The notes under the pieces were generated by a model that did not search any database, had not been told where the DNA came from, and saw nothing but the letters and a program-made list of their open reading frames with translations. Positions 10,300-20,560 of a stretch of 64,000 nucleotides of DNA are shown in pieces. The position numbers and the translations under genes were made by a program. Origin of the DNA: Charina bottae (lineage: Eukaryota; Chordata; Lepidosauria; Squamata; Charinaidae); the NCBI GenBank assembly GCA_023362775.1, contig JALMGJ010000002.1:63441914-63505913 (forward strand), given 5' to 3'. The first letter of the stretch is position 1; each line of letters opens with the position of its first letter.

Positions 10300-11471
10300 T
10301 GTCCTGTTCCAACTTAATACAGAGACTTGAATTGCTTAACAGTTTATTAAGTACTATCAGATCAATTGGGTGGCAGGCTCCAAGATAATCTTCGTCTGTT
10401 ATAGGGCACAGTACTGTATTCTACTTCAATCTGATGGGTTTTGGGATCTGGAAACAATACAACAGGACAGGAACAAGGCAAGACAACACAAGCAAGACAA
10501 TCAGTACAATCAAGAATAAATACCAGATTGGTTCTGGAGATTAACTAGCAAGACAACTTACACAACTACTGATCTACTAGGTGGTAATTGCATCAAGAAT
10601 TAATTTAGGCAATGTACAGTTTAACAAGGACAAAACAGACAGTTATGGTTTTTTGTCAAAGGTAGGCAAGGCTGGATTAGGAGGAAGGTGGAAAGGACTG
10701 GGTATTTTAAAAGGCTGTCTGGGTTTTAATAGGAAGGAATGGGAAGGGTTAATTAACTGGGTTGTTCTGAAGACAGGTAGTTGGGAGCTTGATAGAAAAT
10801 CCTCTGCTGTAACAGACTTTCCAATAGTTGAGGTCTGAGGCAATTTAGGGTCAGAGTAATTCAGCCCAGCAACAGTATGCTGTTTGACAGGTGATAAGCG
10901 GTCTTTGTTTCTAACAGCAGGAGGCTTGAAATAGCAGGAAGGCACTGGCACGGCAGCAGCAGCAGCAAAGGAAGACAGCCCAGAGACAGATCCGTCAGCG
11001 GAGACAGGCACGGAGGGAAGCCACGGCTTTGACGCTGAGGCAGCAAGGGAAGCAACTGAAGAAGGAGTCTCCTCAGAAACTGCGACGGAAGACAGCTCCG
11101 AAAGGTAAGGAGAACTGGTTGATTGGTGGATCCGAGGGCTGGAGTTAGTCTGAGGATGGGGAGGGCTAGAGAGATCGTTTAAGCAGGGCTTCTGTGGTGT
11201 GAGCAGCTGTGGAAGAAGTCTGGAGCTGAAGGTATGTGGTACTCCTGAAGAACGGTTGTCCCTGACAACCCGTTCTTCGTTGTTTCCTCCTTTTATACTT
11301 TGTATCTCACGCCGTTCGAATGCAGCAGCCAACAGGCACGCTGCATTCTTGGCTCTTTTTTTTGAAATTGAGTTCAACTCTGCTGCAACATTTTTATCGT
11401 TGCAACGGAGTTTTACCTTTTCCCCTTTCCTGTTGCCAGACTTGGCCCCTTTTGACCAGTCCTTCCTAACA
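10300..11471 (-). repeat. Gypsy-A 5' LTR with promoter
   Basis: Terminal repeat of 1172 bp at the 5' end of Gypsy-A, matching the LTR at 4790-5962. On the sense strand a TATAAAAG box lies at 11290-11297. The self-priming 11-mer begins at 11266, 31 bases downstream of the first T of the box, so this is a good candidate for the transcription start and the 5' end of R. A 245-codon open frame also crosses the LTR (10643-11377) but shows no sign of protein constraint. Confidence 0.92.
11290..11297 (-). promoter_or_regulatory. TATA box of Gypsy-A 5' LTR
   Basis: Sense-strand TATAAAAG in an otherwise GC-moderate LTR. Its distance of 31 nt to the self-priming segment at 11256-11266 is the usual TATA-to-start spacing of RNA polymerase II promoters. 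Confidence 0.65.
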
Positions 11472-11476
11472 GTATT

Positions 11477-12340
11477 GAATAAAATATCCCCTCATATATG
11501 CTTTGCTGGCATCCCATACAGTTTGAATATTTGTGCCTTTGTTTAAATTCAATTGAAAATATTCCCTTAACTTTTTTTTACATACATCTACTATATCATT
11601 TTTCCGCAGTATTGACTCATTCAGTCTCCATCTAAATACATTCCGTTTTCCTTTAAAAGTCAACATTACAGGATTGTGATCTGAGAGATTCTTAGGTAAT
11701 ATTTCAACTTTACCAATACCCATCATTAAGCTTTTAGAAATCAAAATCATATCTATTCTGGAGAAGGATTTAAATCTCTCTGAGTTATATGTATATTCTC
11801 TTGAAGTCCCATTCATCAAATATCTTGTAAATCCAACATTTCTTTCAAATCAAAGAATGTTTGTGGTAATTTTCCCTGTGTACGTTTCACTTCTTTTTGT
11901 GAGTGTCTATCCATCATTGGTTGAATAACCCCATTCCAGTCCCCCATAAAACACCAATTTTCATAGGGTAAATCCAAAATTTTATCCATTAAGTTTTTAT
12001 AGAATGCTCCTTTGTCCATATTTGGTGCATAAAGTCCAACAATTAATGTTTTAGTTCCTTGTATATTAATTTCAACTGCAATATATCTTCCTTCATCGTC
12101 CACTAGTATCTTTTTTGGATTTAACTTTGGTTGTATATACAAAACTACTCCCTTAGTTTTTTTAAGTCCAGCCAAAATAAATTCTTCTCCAAGTTGTTTA
12201 CAAATCAAATACTTAGTATCTTTTTTACAAATGTGAGTCTCTTGTAGACAAGTTATATCCAATCTCAGTTTTTTCAGAGTGAAAAAATTTTCGCCTCTTC
12301 TGTGGGGAGTTGGCACCATTGATATTCCATGTCAAATATT
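11477..12340 (-). pseudogene. ORF2: L1 ORF2 endonuclease domain
   Basis: The L1 AP-type endonuclease is read through three frames (12225-12659, 11816-12319, 11466-11819). It starts with YLTWNINGANSPQKRRK and shows ITCLQETHI (catalytic Glu), VGLYAPN, CFMGDWNGVI (Asp and Asn), SRIDMILIS and LSDHNPVMLTF (Asp-His). At least two frameshifts or stops break it. The 11472-11476 GTATT is the Gypsy-A duplication, which cuts the domain from the linker at 4258-4789. ORF1 and this domain are in one uninterrupted frame around 12360, so the usual stop between L1 ORFs seems lost here. Confidence 0.78.
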
Positions 12341-13388
12341 TATAATCCATAAGTGTTTTGATGTTTAAAAGCCTTTTTTCCCAGTCCAGTCCTGCAGCTC
12401 CCAACGCAGATAAGTCTTCACTCGTCTCTTTGTCTTTTGGTATCTCCACTTTTTCTTCCAAGTCTCCAGATGCATCTTTCATATCCATCTTATGTTTCTC
12501 TAAAAATGCTTTTGCTTTTAGTATGGAAGTTATCCTGAACCTTTGCCCTTTGAACATAAAAGATACACCTTCTAATCTCTCCCATCTAAATGAAATATTA
12601 TTTCGCTTTAACTTTTCTGTACAGAAGGAATAGTCTTTTCTTTTTCTTAATATCCTCAAAGGTATTTCTTTTAGTACAATTATTTATTTTCCTTCTATAT
12701 TTAAACCAGTATTATAATGCTTCTTCAGAATTTGCTCTTTTATAACTTTTCTCACAAAATGTATCAATATGTCTCTAGGTACTTTCTTATCTCTAGCATA
12801 ACGTGAATTAACTCTAAAAATTTTATCTATTTCCAAATCTAAATCTTGTTCTTTTATCTCCAAAAATTTAGCTAGTATAGAAACAATCCTTTCTCTTACA
12901 TTTTCATGTGGTTGTTCTGGAACTGCTCTCAATCTCAAGATATATTCCTTCTCTCTCATTTTTGCTAATGCAGTAATATCTGAATTATATTCAAGTTCCT
13001 TAGTAACATCTTCTGATTTAGTCTCTAATTTTTGCATCTGTCCTTGCATATCTTGAAGTTCCCCTGACAAAGTGTTCACAACTTCCTTTACTGTCTGTAC
13101 TTCCTTTTTAAGTTCCTGTTTAATCTCTTGAGTTATCTCTTTCTTCATTTCTTCCATCTTCTTATCTATTTTTTTATCTAAAGATGCAATTTGTTCTTCC
13201 ATCTGTTTATTTTGTATCATTGAATCTTCCATTTTCTTATTTAGTGATGCCATTGCTTCTAGAAGTTTTTTCATTTCTGATGGGGGGGGGGGCTCTGTTG
13301 ATGCTTCAGCTGTTGAAGAATCTGTAGATGTCCTTCCAGTTTCTTTTTCTTTTTCTTTCTCTTTCCTCCTCGTTGCCAAAGATGCCAT
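12341..13388 (-). pseudogene. ORF1: L1 ORF1 (coiled-coil RNA-binding protein)
   Basis: The start is the ATG at 13386-13388 (MASLATRRKEKEKEKE), chosen because the upstream frame is only hydrophobic UTR sequence. A Lys/Glu-rich head is followed by a long heptad-type coiled coil (MASLNKKMEDSMIQNKQMEE onward, residues about 45-140), then an RRM-like part (EYILRLRAVPE, ERIVSILAKFLEI, KIFRVNS, RDILIHFVRK). A stop at 12684 precedes the C-terminal domain, which resumes in 12341-12659 (FRWERLEGVSFMFKGQRFRI, KAKAFLEKHK). L1 ORF1 protein trimerises and coats the RNA. This copy is near complete but interrupted. Confidence 0.8.
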
Positions 13389-14458
13389 AGTGTAAATAAT
13401 TTCCCTGTAAGAGAAAAAAAGAGAGGAGAAGGGGAAGACAAAAAACAAACAAAAAAAGGGGGCTAATATTTTTTTTAAAAAAATAAGGAATAAAAACTGC
13501 AAAAAATGAAAATAGTCCTTTAAATATAGCTGTCAAAATAGTTAAAATATAGTCCATTAAAATTATATATCCGTATAAATGTAAGAGTAAAAGATAAAAG
13601 GGAACAAAGAGGCTTCCTTTTTTTATTGTAGACAAAATAATAACAAAAAAGATCCCAAGGTTTCTCACGCCAGCTTGTGTCCACTCAGTCCAGCCATAAA
13701 AAATTAAAAAGAAAAACTGCCATGAAACCAGACATTCAGCAATCAAATTTCTGTACAAAAGTGATCTAGAAAAATTATTTGAAGCAACTTATATAATCCA
13801 AAAAAAAGTCAAACACTTAAAGAAGAAAGGGAAAAATTCTTTCATAAAAAAAATCACCAGTATATAAAAGAAAGGATGTTAAATCATTAACTCATTAATC
13901 CATAAGTAATTAAAATTAAAATCTAGGCAAGATAGTCCCAAAGAAAAAATATTTCCAATTGCAATAAGAGTAAAAACAAGCAAAAATAGGAATAAGAAAG
14001 AAAGTTACTCAATCCATTTCAGGCAGAGTCAATTAGCTTTCTAGTCCCACCATTTAAACAATCCTTTGGCAAGAAAGAAGGAAAACAGCAGCATTTATAA
14101 ATCAAGTCCAGAGATAAAACTTAGATGTTAATAGGCAAATAATATTTAAAAATAAAAATATGTGTCTAAAAGGTTGGGTGATGTGCTACTTATCTTATTC
14201 AGATTCGCGGTTTCCGCAGAGCTTTTGTTGACAGTTCCAGCCGCCTTTCGCCGTTTCAATCTCCCTTCCCCCGTGGTGGAAATACGGAGGTCGGAAGAGA
14301 GCGGCGAATGCGGCGACCCTTCTGTGAGTAATCTTCTGTTCCCCCTCTCTTCGAGGGGGATTTTTCAGCGATTTTTTCTTCTTTTAAATCACCACAAACG
14401 GAAAAAACCGTGGAGCTTTTGGCTCAGCGCACCTGTCACCTCAACACCGGGAAGTCGA
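13389..14458 (-). promoter_or_regulatory. L1 copy A 5' UTR / promoter region
   Basis: The stretch upstream of ORF1 is A/T-rich for about 700 bp and then GC- and CpG-rich at 14160-14458. It aligns by eye with the 5' end of L1 copy C at 45300-45628: shared blocks include GTGTCTAAAAG, CTACTTATCT, CAATCTCCCTTC, TTTTTCAGCGATTTT and a terminal CCGGAAGTC (here CCGGGAAGTCG). The shared terminus supports a full-length 5' end. No ORF of note. Confidence 0.7.
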
Positions 14459-15623
14459 ATGCAGGGTATCCTGTCTTCTCATTATGTGGCCAAAGTACTT
14501 CAGTTTTGCTTTTAATATCATTCCCTCAAGTGAGCAGTTTGGCTTTATTTCCTGGAGTATGGACTGGTTTGATCTTCTTGCAGTCCAAGGCACTCTCAGA
14601 ATTTTCCTCCAACACCACAGTTCAAAAGCATCTATCTTCCTTCGCTCAGCCTTCCTTATGGTCCAGCTCTCGCAGCCATAGGTTACTACGGGGAATACCA
14701 TTGCCTTAACTATGCGGACCTTTGTTGTCAGTGTGATGTCCCTGCCCTTAACTATTTTATCGAGATTTGTCATGGCTCTCCTCCCAATAAGTAGACGTCT
14801 TCTGATTTCCTGGCTGCAGTCAGTGTCTGCAGTAATCTTTGCTCCTAGAAATACAAAGTCTGCCACTGCCTCCACTTTTTCTCCCTCTATTTGCCAGTTA
14901 TCAATCAAGATGGTTGCCATAATCTTGGTTTTTATGAGGTTTAATTGCAACCCAGCTTTTGCACTTTCTTCTTTCACCTTCGTCATAAGGCTCCTCAGCT
15001 CCTCCTCGCTTTCAGCCATCAAAGTGGTATCATCTGCATATCTGAGATTGTTAATGTTTCTTCCAGCAATTTTAACTCCAGCCTTGGATTCCTCAAGCCC
15101 AGCATGTCGCATGATGTGTTCTGCATACAGGTTGAATATGTAGGGTAAGAGTATACAACCCTACTGTACTCCTTTCCCAATCTTAAACCAGTCCGTTGTT
15201 CTGTGGTCTGTTCTCACCGTTGCTACTTGGTCATTATACAGATTCCTCAGGAGGCAGACAAGATGACTTTGTATCCCCATACCACCAAGAACTTGCCACA
15301 ATTTGTTATGATCCACACAGTCAAAGGCTTTAGAATAGTCAATAAAACAGAAATAGATGTTTTTCTGAAACATCTTGCAAGATTTTACACAGTTCAGCTG
15401 GGATACCATTGTCTCCTGCTGCCTTGTTATTAGCAATGCTTCTTAAGGCCCATTCAACTATACTCTTCAGGATGTCTGGCTCTAACTCATTGACCACACC
15501 ATCAAATCTATCCCCGATATTATTATCCATCCTATACAGATCTTCCGTATATTCTTGCCACCTTTTCTTGATCTGTTCTGCTTCTGTTAGGTCCTTGCCA
15601 TCTTTGATTTTGATCATACCCAT
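14459..15623 (-). pseudogene. BovB reverse transcriptase
   Basis: Three frames give the RT: DLTEAEQIKKRWQEYTEDLY (start of RT region), NNKAAGDNGIPAEL, FIDYSKAFDCVDHNKLW, the active-site NNLRYADDTTLMAES, GLQLNLIKTKIM, and the C-terminal YGCESWTIRKAERRKIDAFE and VPWTARRSNQSILQEIK. YADD is intact. Two frame breaks (near 15340-15436 and 15112-15160) and the loss of the 3' end make it inactive. Confidence 0.8.
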
Positions 15624-16495
15624 TTTTGCCTGGAATTTACCTCCGATGTTTCTAATTTATGGAAGAGGTCTCTTGTCCTTCCTATTCTATTATCTTTTTC
15701 CACTTCCACACATTGACTGTTTAAAAATAATTCCTTATCTCTTCTGGCTAACCTCTGGAATTTTGCATTTAATTGGGCATATCTCCCCCTATCACTTTTG
15801 CCTTTTGCTTTCCTTCTTTCTTGGGCTACTTCCAGTGTCTCAGCAGATAGCCATCTTGCCTTCTTGGTTTTCTTTTTCTTTGGGACGTTTTTTGTTGCCG
15901 CCTCCTGAACAATGTTGCGAACTTCTGTCCATAGTTTTTCTGGGACCCTAGCTACTAAATCTAGTCCCTTAAATCTATTCTTCACCTCCACTGCATATTC
16001 ATTCGGAATATTAGTGAGCTCATATCTCATTGATCTGTGGGTCTTCCCTATTCTCTTTAGTCTGATTCTAAATTTTGCAATAAGAAGTTCGTGATCTGAA
16101 CTGCAGTCAGCTCCAGGTCTTGTTTTTACTGACTGTATAGATGTCCCCCATCTTTGGCTACAAAGGATGTAGTCAATCTGATTTCGGTGTCGACCATCTG
16201 GTGAAGTCCATGTATAAACTCGTCTTTCAGGTTGTTGGAGGAGAGTGTTTGTTATGCACAGTGAATTGTCTTGGCAAAATTCTATCAGCCTATGTCCTGC
16301 TTCATTTTGTTCTCCCAGATCATGGTTACCTGTAATTCCAGGTGTCGTTTGACTACCCACCTTAACATTCCAGTCTTCTCTAATGAAAATAACATCTCTT
16401 TTTGGCATATTATCCAGTAGGTGCTGCAGATCCTCACAGAACTGATCTACTTCTGCTTCTTCAGCATCTGTGGTTGGGGCGTATATTTGGATCAC
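15614..16495 (-). CDS. BovB endonuclease domain (open fragment)
   Basis: A 293-codon open frame carries the C-terminal two thirds of the BovB AP-endonuclease (MIQIYAPTTDAEEAEVDQF, IREDWNVKVGSQ, RVYTWTSPDGRHRNQIDYIL, GADCSSDHELLIAKFRI) and the linker toward RT (KKKTKKARWLSAETLEVAQE). The family motif GDWN is EDWN here, with the glycine replaced, while the Asp and Asn remain. Upstream codons continue out of frame to about 16645, where similarity ends. Confidence 0.75.
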   Translation of the reverse strand: MIQIYAPTTDAEEAEVDQFCEDLQHLLDNMPKRDVIFIREDWNVKVGSQTTPGITGNHDLGEQNEAGHRLIEFCQDNSLCITNTLLQQPERRVYTWTSPDGRHRNQIDYILCSQRWGTSIQSVKTRPGADCSSDHELLIAKFRIRLKRIGKTHRSMRYELTNIPNEYAVEVKNRFKGLDLVARVPEKLWTEVRNIVQEAATKNVPKKKKTKKARWLSAETLEVAQERRKAKGKSDRGRYAQLNAKFQRLARRDKELFLNSQCVEVEKDNRIGRTRDLFHKLETSEVNSRQKWV

Positions 16496-16826
16496 TGTGG
16501 TGTTAAATGGCTTACCCTGAAATCAAATTGAGATCATTGTATCATTTTTTGGATTGTATCCAAGCACTGCTTTAGTCACTTTATTATTAATTATGAAGGC
16601 TACTCCATTTCTTCTGTGGTCCTCTTGTCCACAGTAGACCATGGCTATTTCTTACAAGGCTAGAACCATTTTACATTCTGTTATATTATGGAGTGAATAT
16701 AATCAAACCACAATTGATTTCCAATAGTATGGCAGTTTTTTGAGTTTAATCAGACTGCCTTACAGTTTTAAAAATAATTTATATCATCCTTACTTCTCTG
16801 AAGGTTTAGAAGTACCCATTGCTAGC

Positions 16827-16832
16827 CACAAT

Positions 16833-16872
<40 letters not shown>

Positions 16873-16990
16873 ATTTGTATTACCATCCATCTCCTCCAAC
16901 CAGGGAACTCTGGGCGGTTCACAATAAAAGAAGTTAAAATATAAAATTACAACATCAATAAATTACATATAAAATCTAAATAGAAAGATG
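16827..16990 (-). mobile_element. L2 3' stub with (AAAT)n tail
   Basis: A TTTA array (about ten units) is followed by the inverted L2 hairpin sequence ending CTCTGGGCGGTTCAC and AT-rich 3' UTR. This is the last 100-160 bp of an L2-clade element on the minus strand. The right boundary is uncertain. Confidence 0.7.
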
Positions 16991-17224
16991 TTAATAATAA
17001 GGCTGGTTTCATGGCATGATGGCAATGATGCCAAAATGGTAAAACATGGATCGCCACAGCAAAGTTCTACCCTTTTGTACTTGCATATGTAAGGGTCAAG
17101 ATTTGCATTGCAATGTAGCATTGTATGTTTCATCTCTTGCCTATTTGGTGATATATCAGTTCCCAATGGAAAGTGCTTTATGGCTTTGTCATGGCTAAAG
17201 CAAGTGTAATTCTACCTAAAACAA

Positions 17225-17336
17225 GGATAGGCAAGGTCTCCAGATGTTTTCAGTTCTCACCAGCCTAAGACAACATGCCAAGGGCCAGGGATTGTGGAAA
17301 CTGTAGTCAAAGCGCTTGAAGGATCCCAGGTTGCTT
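17225..17336. repeat. Degraded MITE-like palindromic unit
   Basis: The segment begins near GTCTCCAGATGTTTTCAG, contains CCAAGGGCCAGGGATTGTGG and AACTGTAGTCAAAGCG, and ends AAGGATCCCAGGTTG. The pattern resembles a common squamate MITE with loosely complementary halves, but the ends are eroded and no target duplication is visible. Confidence 0.35.
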
Positions 17337-17344
17337 TCCAGTTT

Positions 17345-17430
17345 AAACTAAAACCGCCCAGAGTCCCCTTTGGGGGAGATGGTGCAGTGATAGAAGTTGA
17401 AGGATAAATAAATAAAATAAATAAAACTGA
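17345..17430 (+). mobile_element. L2 3' stub
   Basis: AACCGCCCAGAGTCCCC followed by GGGGGAGATGG and AAATAAATAAA repeats: the 3' hairpin and tail of an L2-clade element with almost nothing upstream. The second stem arm is eroded. Confidence 0.65.
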
Positions 17431-17665
17431 GCCCTAATGGCTTTTTGAAATTTTGAACAGAGTACTTTTCCAAACGTTTCTCAAGAGCAGGCAATTCTCT
17501 TTTGGCAATCACAGTAGTGCTACAACTGAAAAAATCAATGGGACAAGTTTCACATTAATAGCTTCCCTTAGAATTGAGTGGCAGTATGGAAGCCCAGGAA
17601 GTAAGAGAAGCTGCAGACTGCTGAAGAAATTACCATGCGAGTCCAGAGAGGACATTCACATAGAG

Positions 17666-17794
17666 CAGTGTTTCTCAACCTTGGCAACTTTAAGATGTGT
17701 GGGCTTCAACTCCCAGAATTCCCCAGCCAGCTATCCTGTTGAAGTTGAGGTTGAAATCCACACATCGTAAAGTTGCCAAGGTTGAGAAACACTG
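17666..17794. mobile_element. hAT MITE with perfect 8-bp target duplication
   Basis: A 129-bp unit starts CAGTGTTTCTCAACC and ends with its inverted copy GGTTGAGAAACACTG. The terminal inverted repeats extend to about 25 bp (through TTGGCAACTTTA). It is flanked on both sides by ACATAGAG (17658-17665 and 17795-17802). Eight-base duplications and CAG...CTG ends are the hallmark of hAT transposition. It has no coding capacity and would need a transposase from elsewhere. Confidence 0.93.
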
Positions 17795-18023
17795 ACATAG
17801 AGCCCTTGACCACCTCATAACTAAGTCAGTGAATATCTCTGGTATTATGTTCTGTTTTCTCATACACATTCTTTTTCATGAAATTGAGTGAGAACTGGTA
17901 TATAAAAAAAGCACAGGACAATTTCTAAGTGAAAATGTTGTTGTTAGAATGCTATTCAACAATTTGGTCCAATTCAGAAAATTGGTTAAATTAAATTAAT
18001 ACTTTGATTCAAAGTGTCAGATT

Positions 18024-18255
18024 TTTGAGGTGGGGTGGTGTCCTTCAAGTCAATGTTGATTCCTGCCAACTGCTTGGACAAGTCCCTGTAGTTTTCTTGA
18101 CAAGGTTTTTCAGAAGTGCCTTGCCTCTTTCTTAGGGCTAAGAGAGAGTGACTGGCCCAAGGTCACCCAATTGGTTTGTGCCTAAGGTGGGACTAGAACT
18201 CATGGTCTCCTGGTTTCTAGCCTGGGGCCTTAACCACTAACCAAACTGGCTCTCT
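18024..18255 (-). mobile_element. tRNA-derived SINE with 13-bp target duplication
   Basis: Read on the minus strand the unit starts AGAGCCAGTTTGGTTAGTGG (A-box-like) and contains GAGTTCTAGTCCCACC (B-box-like), so the head derives from a tRNA. The body holds the familiar squamate string CACTCTCTCTTAGCCC inverted. Perfect duplications AAAGTGTCAGATT lie at 18011-18023 and 18256-18268. It is transcribed by polymerase III in the family and moved by LINE enzymes. Confidence 0.85.
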
Positions 18256-18343
18256 AAAGTGTCAGATTGGATTGCTTCTAATTTTAAACTGGTCTGGAAA
18301 AAAAATTGTAAATCCATTCAGAGGCATCCAGTTCAGTAAAAAG

Positions 18344-18650
18344 GTAAAGGTTACCCCGCACAGTCGTGTCTGACTCTAGGGGTCGGTGCTCATCTCCGTT
18401 TGTTAACCAAAGAGCCAGCGTTGTCTGAAGACGCTTCCGTGGTCATGTGGCTGGCATGACGCGCACGGAACGCTGTTACCTACCCACTGAAGTGGTACCT
18501 ATTCATCTACTTGCATTTGTATACTTTCGAATTGCTAGGTTGGCAAGAGCTGGGGCTAGTGCGGGAGCTCACTCCGTCACGAGGGGTAGGGTCTCGAACC
18601 TCCAAACTTGTGATCTACAAGCCTGGTGTCTTACTCTACTCAGCTTTCTG
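18344..18650 (-). mobile_element. Sauria-type SINE
   Basis: On the minus strand a tRNA-like head (near 18580-18650) is followed by the characteristic middle (GGTACC, GCCACATGACC, GATGAGCACCGACCCC) and the BovB-like end AGTCAGACACGACTG, with a tail AACCTTTACCTTTTT. This order defines Sauria SINEs, which use BovB machinery through their BovB-like 3' end. The head is degenerate and I could not find a clear target duplication. Confidence 0.85.
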
Positions 18651-18655
18651 ATTTG

Positions 18656-20219
18656 AACTGGAAAGTTGATTCAGTTTGTAAACCTGGTCAAATCAACTTT
18701 GAATTGACTCTCTTGAAGTTTTGCAATGACCTAGTAGAATGGCTGATGACAGATACAAGGTTTCCTCCCTTGTTTCCCCCTCCCCTCACCAGTTCTGTGC
18801 TATACTTCTATATACATGTGACAAATACTGTTTCAATGAAAAGGAACAAATTGACCTTCGGTGCATGAACGAGGGAAGAAAACTTTATATTAGAAATCAG
18901 GATGTAGCTGTTCCTTTTTTCAGGAAGGGCTGACAGAATAAATGTAAGCGGGGATTTTATGGGAACATCCTGATGAAGAAACAAATAATGATTCATTTTC
19001 TCTGTCCCTCTCTCCCCCCCCCTTTTGAAAGAAATGTTCCAAGGAAATTTGTAAATGCAGCTCCAAATCAGCACAACTTCAGTGGAGCCTAATGCAAGTA
19101 CTAATAGCCTTTTCCTTTTCCTTTTATTTTTCAGACTGACAAAATGCCAATCCTCTGCTCTCAATATCAGCTACTGGTCTTTAAAACCCAGAAGATGTCG
19201 TGCTATTTTATGACCTTTCAGCTGATGTAATACAGTGCCGGCTTGATCTGGATTTTTGACATTCATATGAAACATCAAATGAAACACATAATGGGAGCAT
19301 AATATTAATATTATTGATACAAGCTTCTGCTAAATGACGGTGACACATTCCAAAGCACTCTATCCTCCTAGTACTAATTCTTGTTTTCTAGAATTTTTTC
19401 CCTACCAAAAAAAAAAATCATTTTCTGTGTCAGTGAGCACGCTGAGTTGCATTGTGGCATCCCCCACCACTGCTTTTAATGCTGGCATTTTGGCTTTCTA
19501 GGGTTTGGCATACGTTTTAATGCTTTGGGTTTGATTCCAAAAGGTTTCTCCAGAGCATATAATACTGTGAACAGAGCCCCTGTCTGCAATTTATTAAAGC
19601 AGCTGCATCTTGCATTGCTGACCTTTGGAACTGCTGCTCAATCCTATGAAAGATGTGTTTGCTTTAAAGAGTTTCACATAGGGGATGTTTCTGCCCCACA
19701 CGCTCTGAAGCCCTTTGTGGGAGCTGTATCAAAAGGGCTGCACAGCCCTTATTATATTTAATGTATAGGAATACAGCTGTGATTTTTTTTTAGAGACAAT
19801 AGGATTTACTAATGATTTTCATAGATGGCAATTTACTTCCTTCCATCTATCCATAAAAGAAGTAAATATGAATTGTAGGGAAATGTAATATCAGCATTAT
19901 GTTTTCTATTGGTTTTATTCTCCCTGCTAGGCAAACAGCTGTCCATCTCAATTTTTGCCTGTGGAAACTGATATTTTAATTGAAACAAGTTGACCATTAA
20001 ATAAACAGGAAATAGTAATTTGATAACCATCTGGAATAGCCTTGAAAACAAGAGCTGATTCATGGTATCATATGCATTTATGATTGAGCTGTAGCCAAGG
20101 TGGCAATTATGGCAAGCTCTGCATGAACTCCAGCCTTGCTGTTTCTGCTCCCGAGTCTAAATGAGCCCTGCCTTCTCTGCACTCCCATTTCCTAATATTA
20201 TTTTCTCACCCTCTTATTC
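18656..20219. other. No gene or repeat recognised
   Basis: Unique-looking, moderately AT-rich DNA with short ORFs only. The longest (19525-19761, 78 codons) has no recognisable domain. A poly-A run lies at 19407-19419. I see no splice-flanked exon I can support. Confidence 0.5.
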
Positions 20220-20227
20220 TCAGTGAC

Positions 20228-20560
20228 CAGGGCCGCAATGGGGGTGGGGGGGGCATGTGGGGCATGTGCCCCAGGCGCCGTGCTGGGGAGGGGCAGCAAA
20301 ATGATGGAAGGGTTGCCTTCCCTTCATTTAAAAAGTACCTTTAAGTGCCTTCTGCTGCCTTTGAAATATCTACACTACATCTTGATTATATGCACAGCTG
20401 CAACTAGGGGAGGGGGGAAGCGGGGCATGTGCCCCGGGTGCCGCTCTGGGGGGTGCGCCAAAATGATACCCGTGGGGCACCAAAATGACAAAATAACCCA
20501 TGGGGGGGTGCGCGGAATCCATGTTTGCCCCGGGTGACACAGACCTTAGTTCCATCCCTG
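20228..20560. mobile_element. hAT-type MITE with perfect 8-bp target duplication
   Basis: The unit starts CAGGGCCGCAATGGGGG and ends with the inverse of CAGGGATGGAACTAAGG. TCAGTGAC flanks it on both sides (20220-20227 and 20561-20568). It is G-rich and contains two similar blocks (GCATGTGCCCCAGGCGCCG at 20263 onward and GCATGTGCCCCGGGTGCCG at 20424 onward), so the unit may itself contain a duplicated or nested copy whose start would be CAGCTGCAACTAGGGG at 20395. No coding capacity. Confidence 0.85.

Larger units (their letters stand above)
4790..11471 (-). mobile_element. Gypsy-A: full-length chromodomain Ty3/gypsy (Sushi-type) element
   Basis: A complete LTR retrotransposon on the minus strand, 6682 bp, flanked by perfect target duplications GTATT (4785-4789 and 11472-11476). 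LTRs are 4790-5962 (3') and 10300-11471 (5'), with TG...CA ends. Order in the sense direction is 5' LTR, self-priming site, gag, protease, RT, RNase H, integrase, chromodomain, polypurine tract, 3' LTR. By eye the LTRs differ at about 14 substitutions and one 1-bp indel, so the insertion is fairly recent, yet the ORFs carry many stops and shifts. It sits inside L1 copy A. Confidence 0.93.
2357..14458 (-). mobile_element. L1 LINE copy A, interrupted by three younger elements
   Basis: An L1-clade element is read right to left: GC-rich 5' UTR (about 13389-14458), ORF1 (from 13388), endonuclease (about 11477-12340), linker (4258-4789) and RT (2357-3407). It is split by a solo LTR and by Gypsy-A, each with its own 5-bp duplication, so it was present before both. 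Its 3' end is not in the window; the L2 copy at the left edge probably inserted into it. Its own 5' end abuts BovB sequence at about 14458, so the L1 most likely inserted into that BovB. Confidence 0.8.
14459..16645 (-). mobile_element. BovB/RTE LINE, 5'-truncated and split by L1 copy A
   Basis: A BovB-type RTE element on the minus strand with endonuclease (15614-16645) and RT (14459-15623). The 3' coding end and tail are missing here because L1 copy A begins at 14458; they should lie left of the window if the L1 inserted into the BovB. The first part of the endonuclease is absent, which is ordinary 5' truncation. BovB is abundant in squamates. Confidence 0.85.

Noticed and set aside
10643..11377. 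245-codon open frame inside both Gypsy-A LTRs (also 5134-5868)
   Set aside because: The four differences I can see between the two copies all change the amino acid, the frame starts upstream of the predicted transcript start, and it is not open in the solo LTR. It looks like chance openness of Ser/Pro-rich, stop-poor DNA.
11477..13388. L1 ORF1-ORF2 fusion as a functional novelty
   Set aside because: The frame is continuous around 12360 but stops and shifts lie close by on both sides, so loss of the stop is most likely decay.
19525..19761. 78-codon frame in unique DNA
   Set aside because: Length is within chance and the protein shows no family motif.
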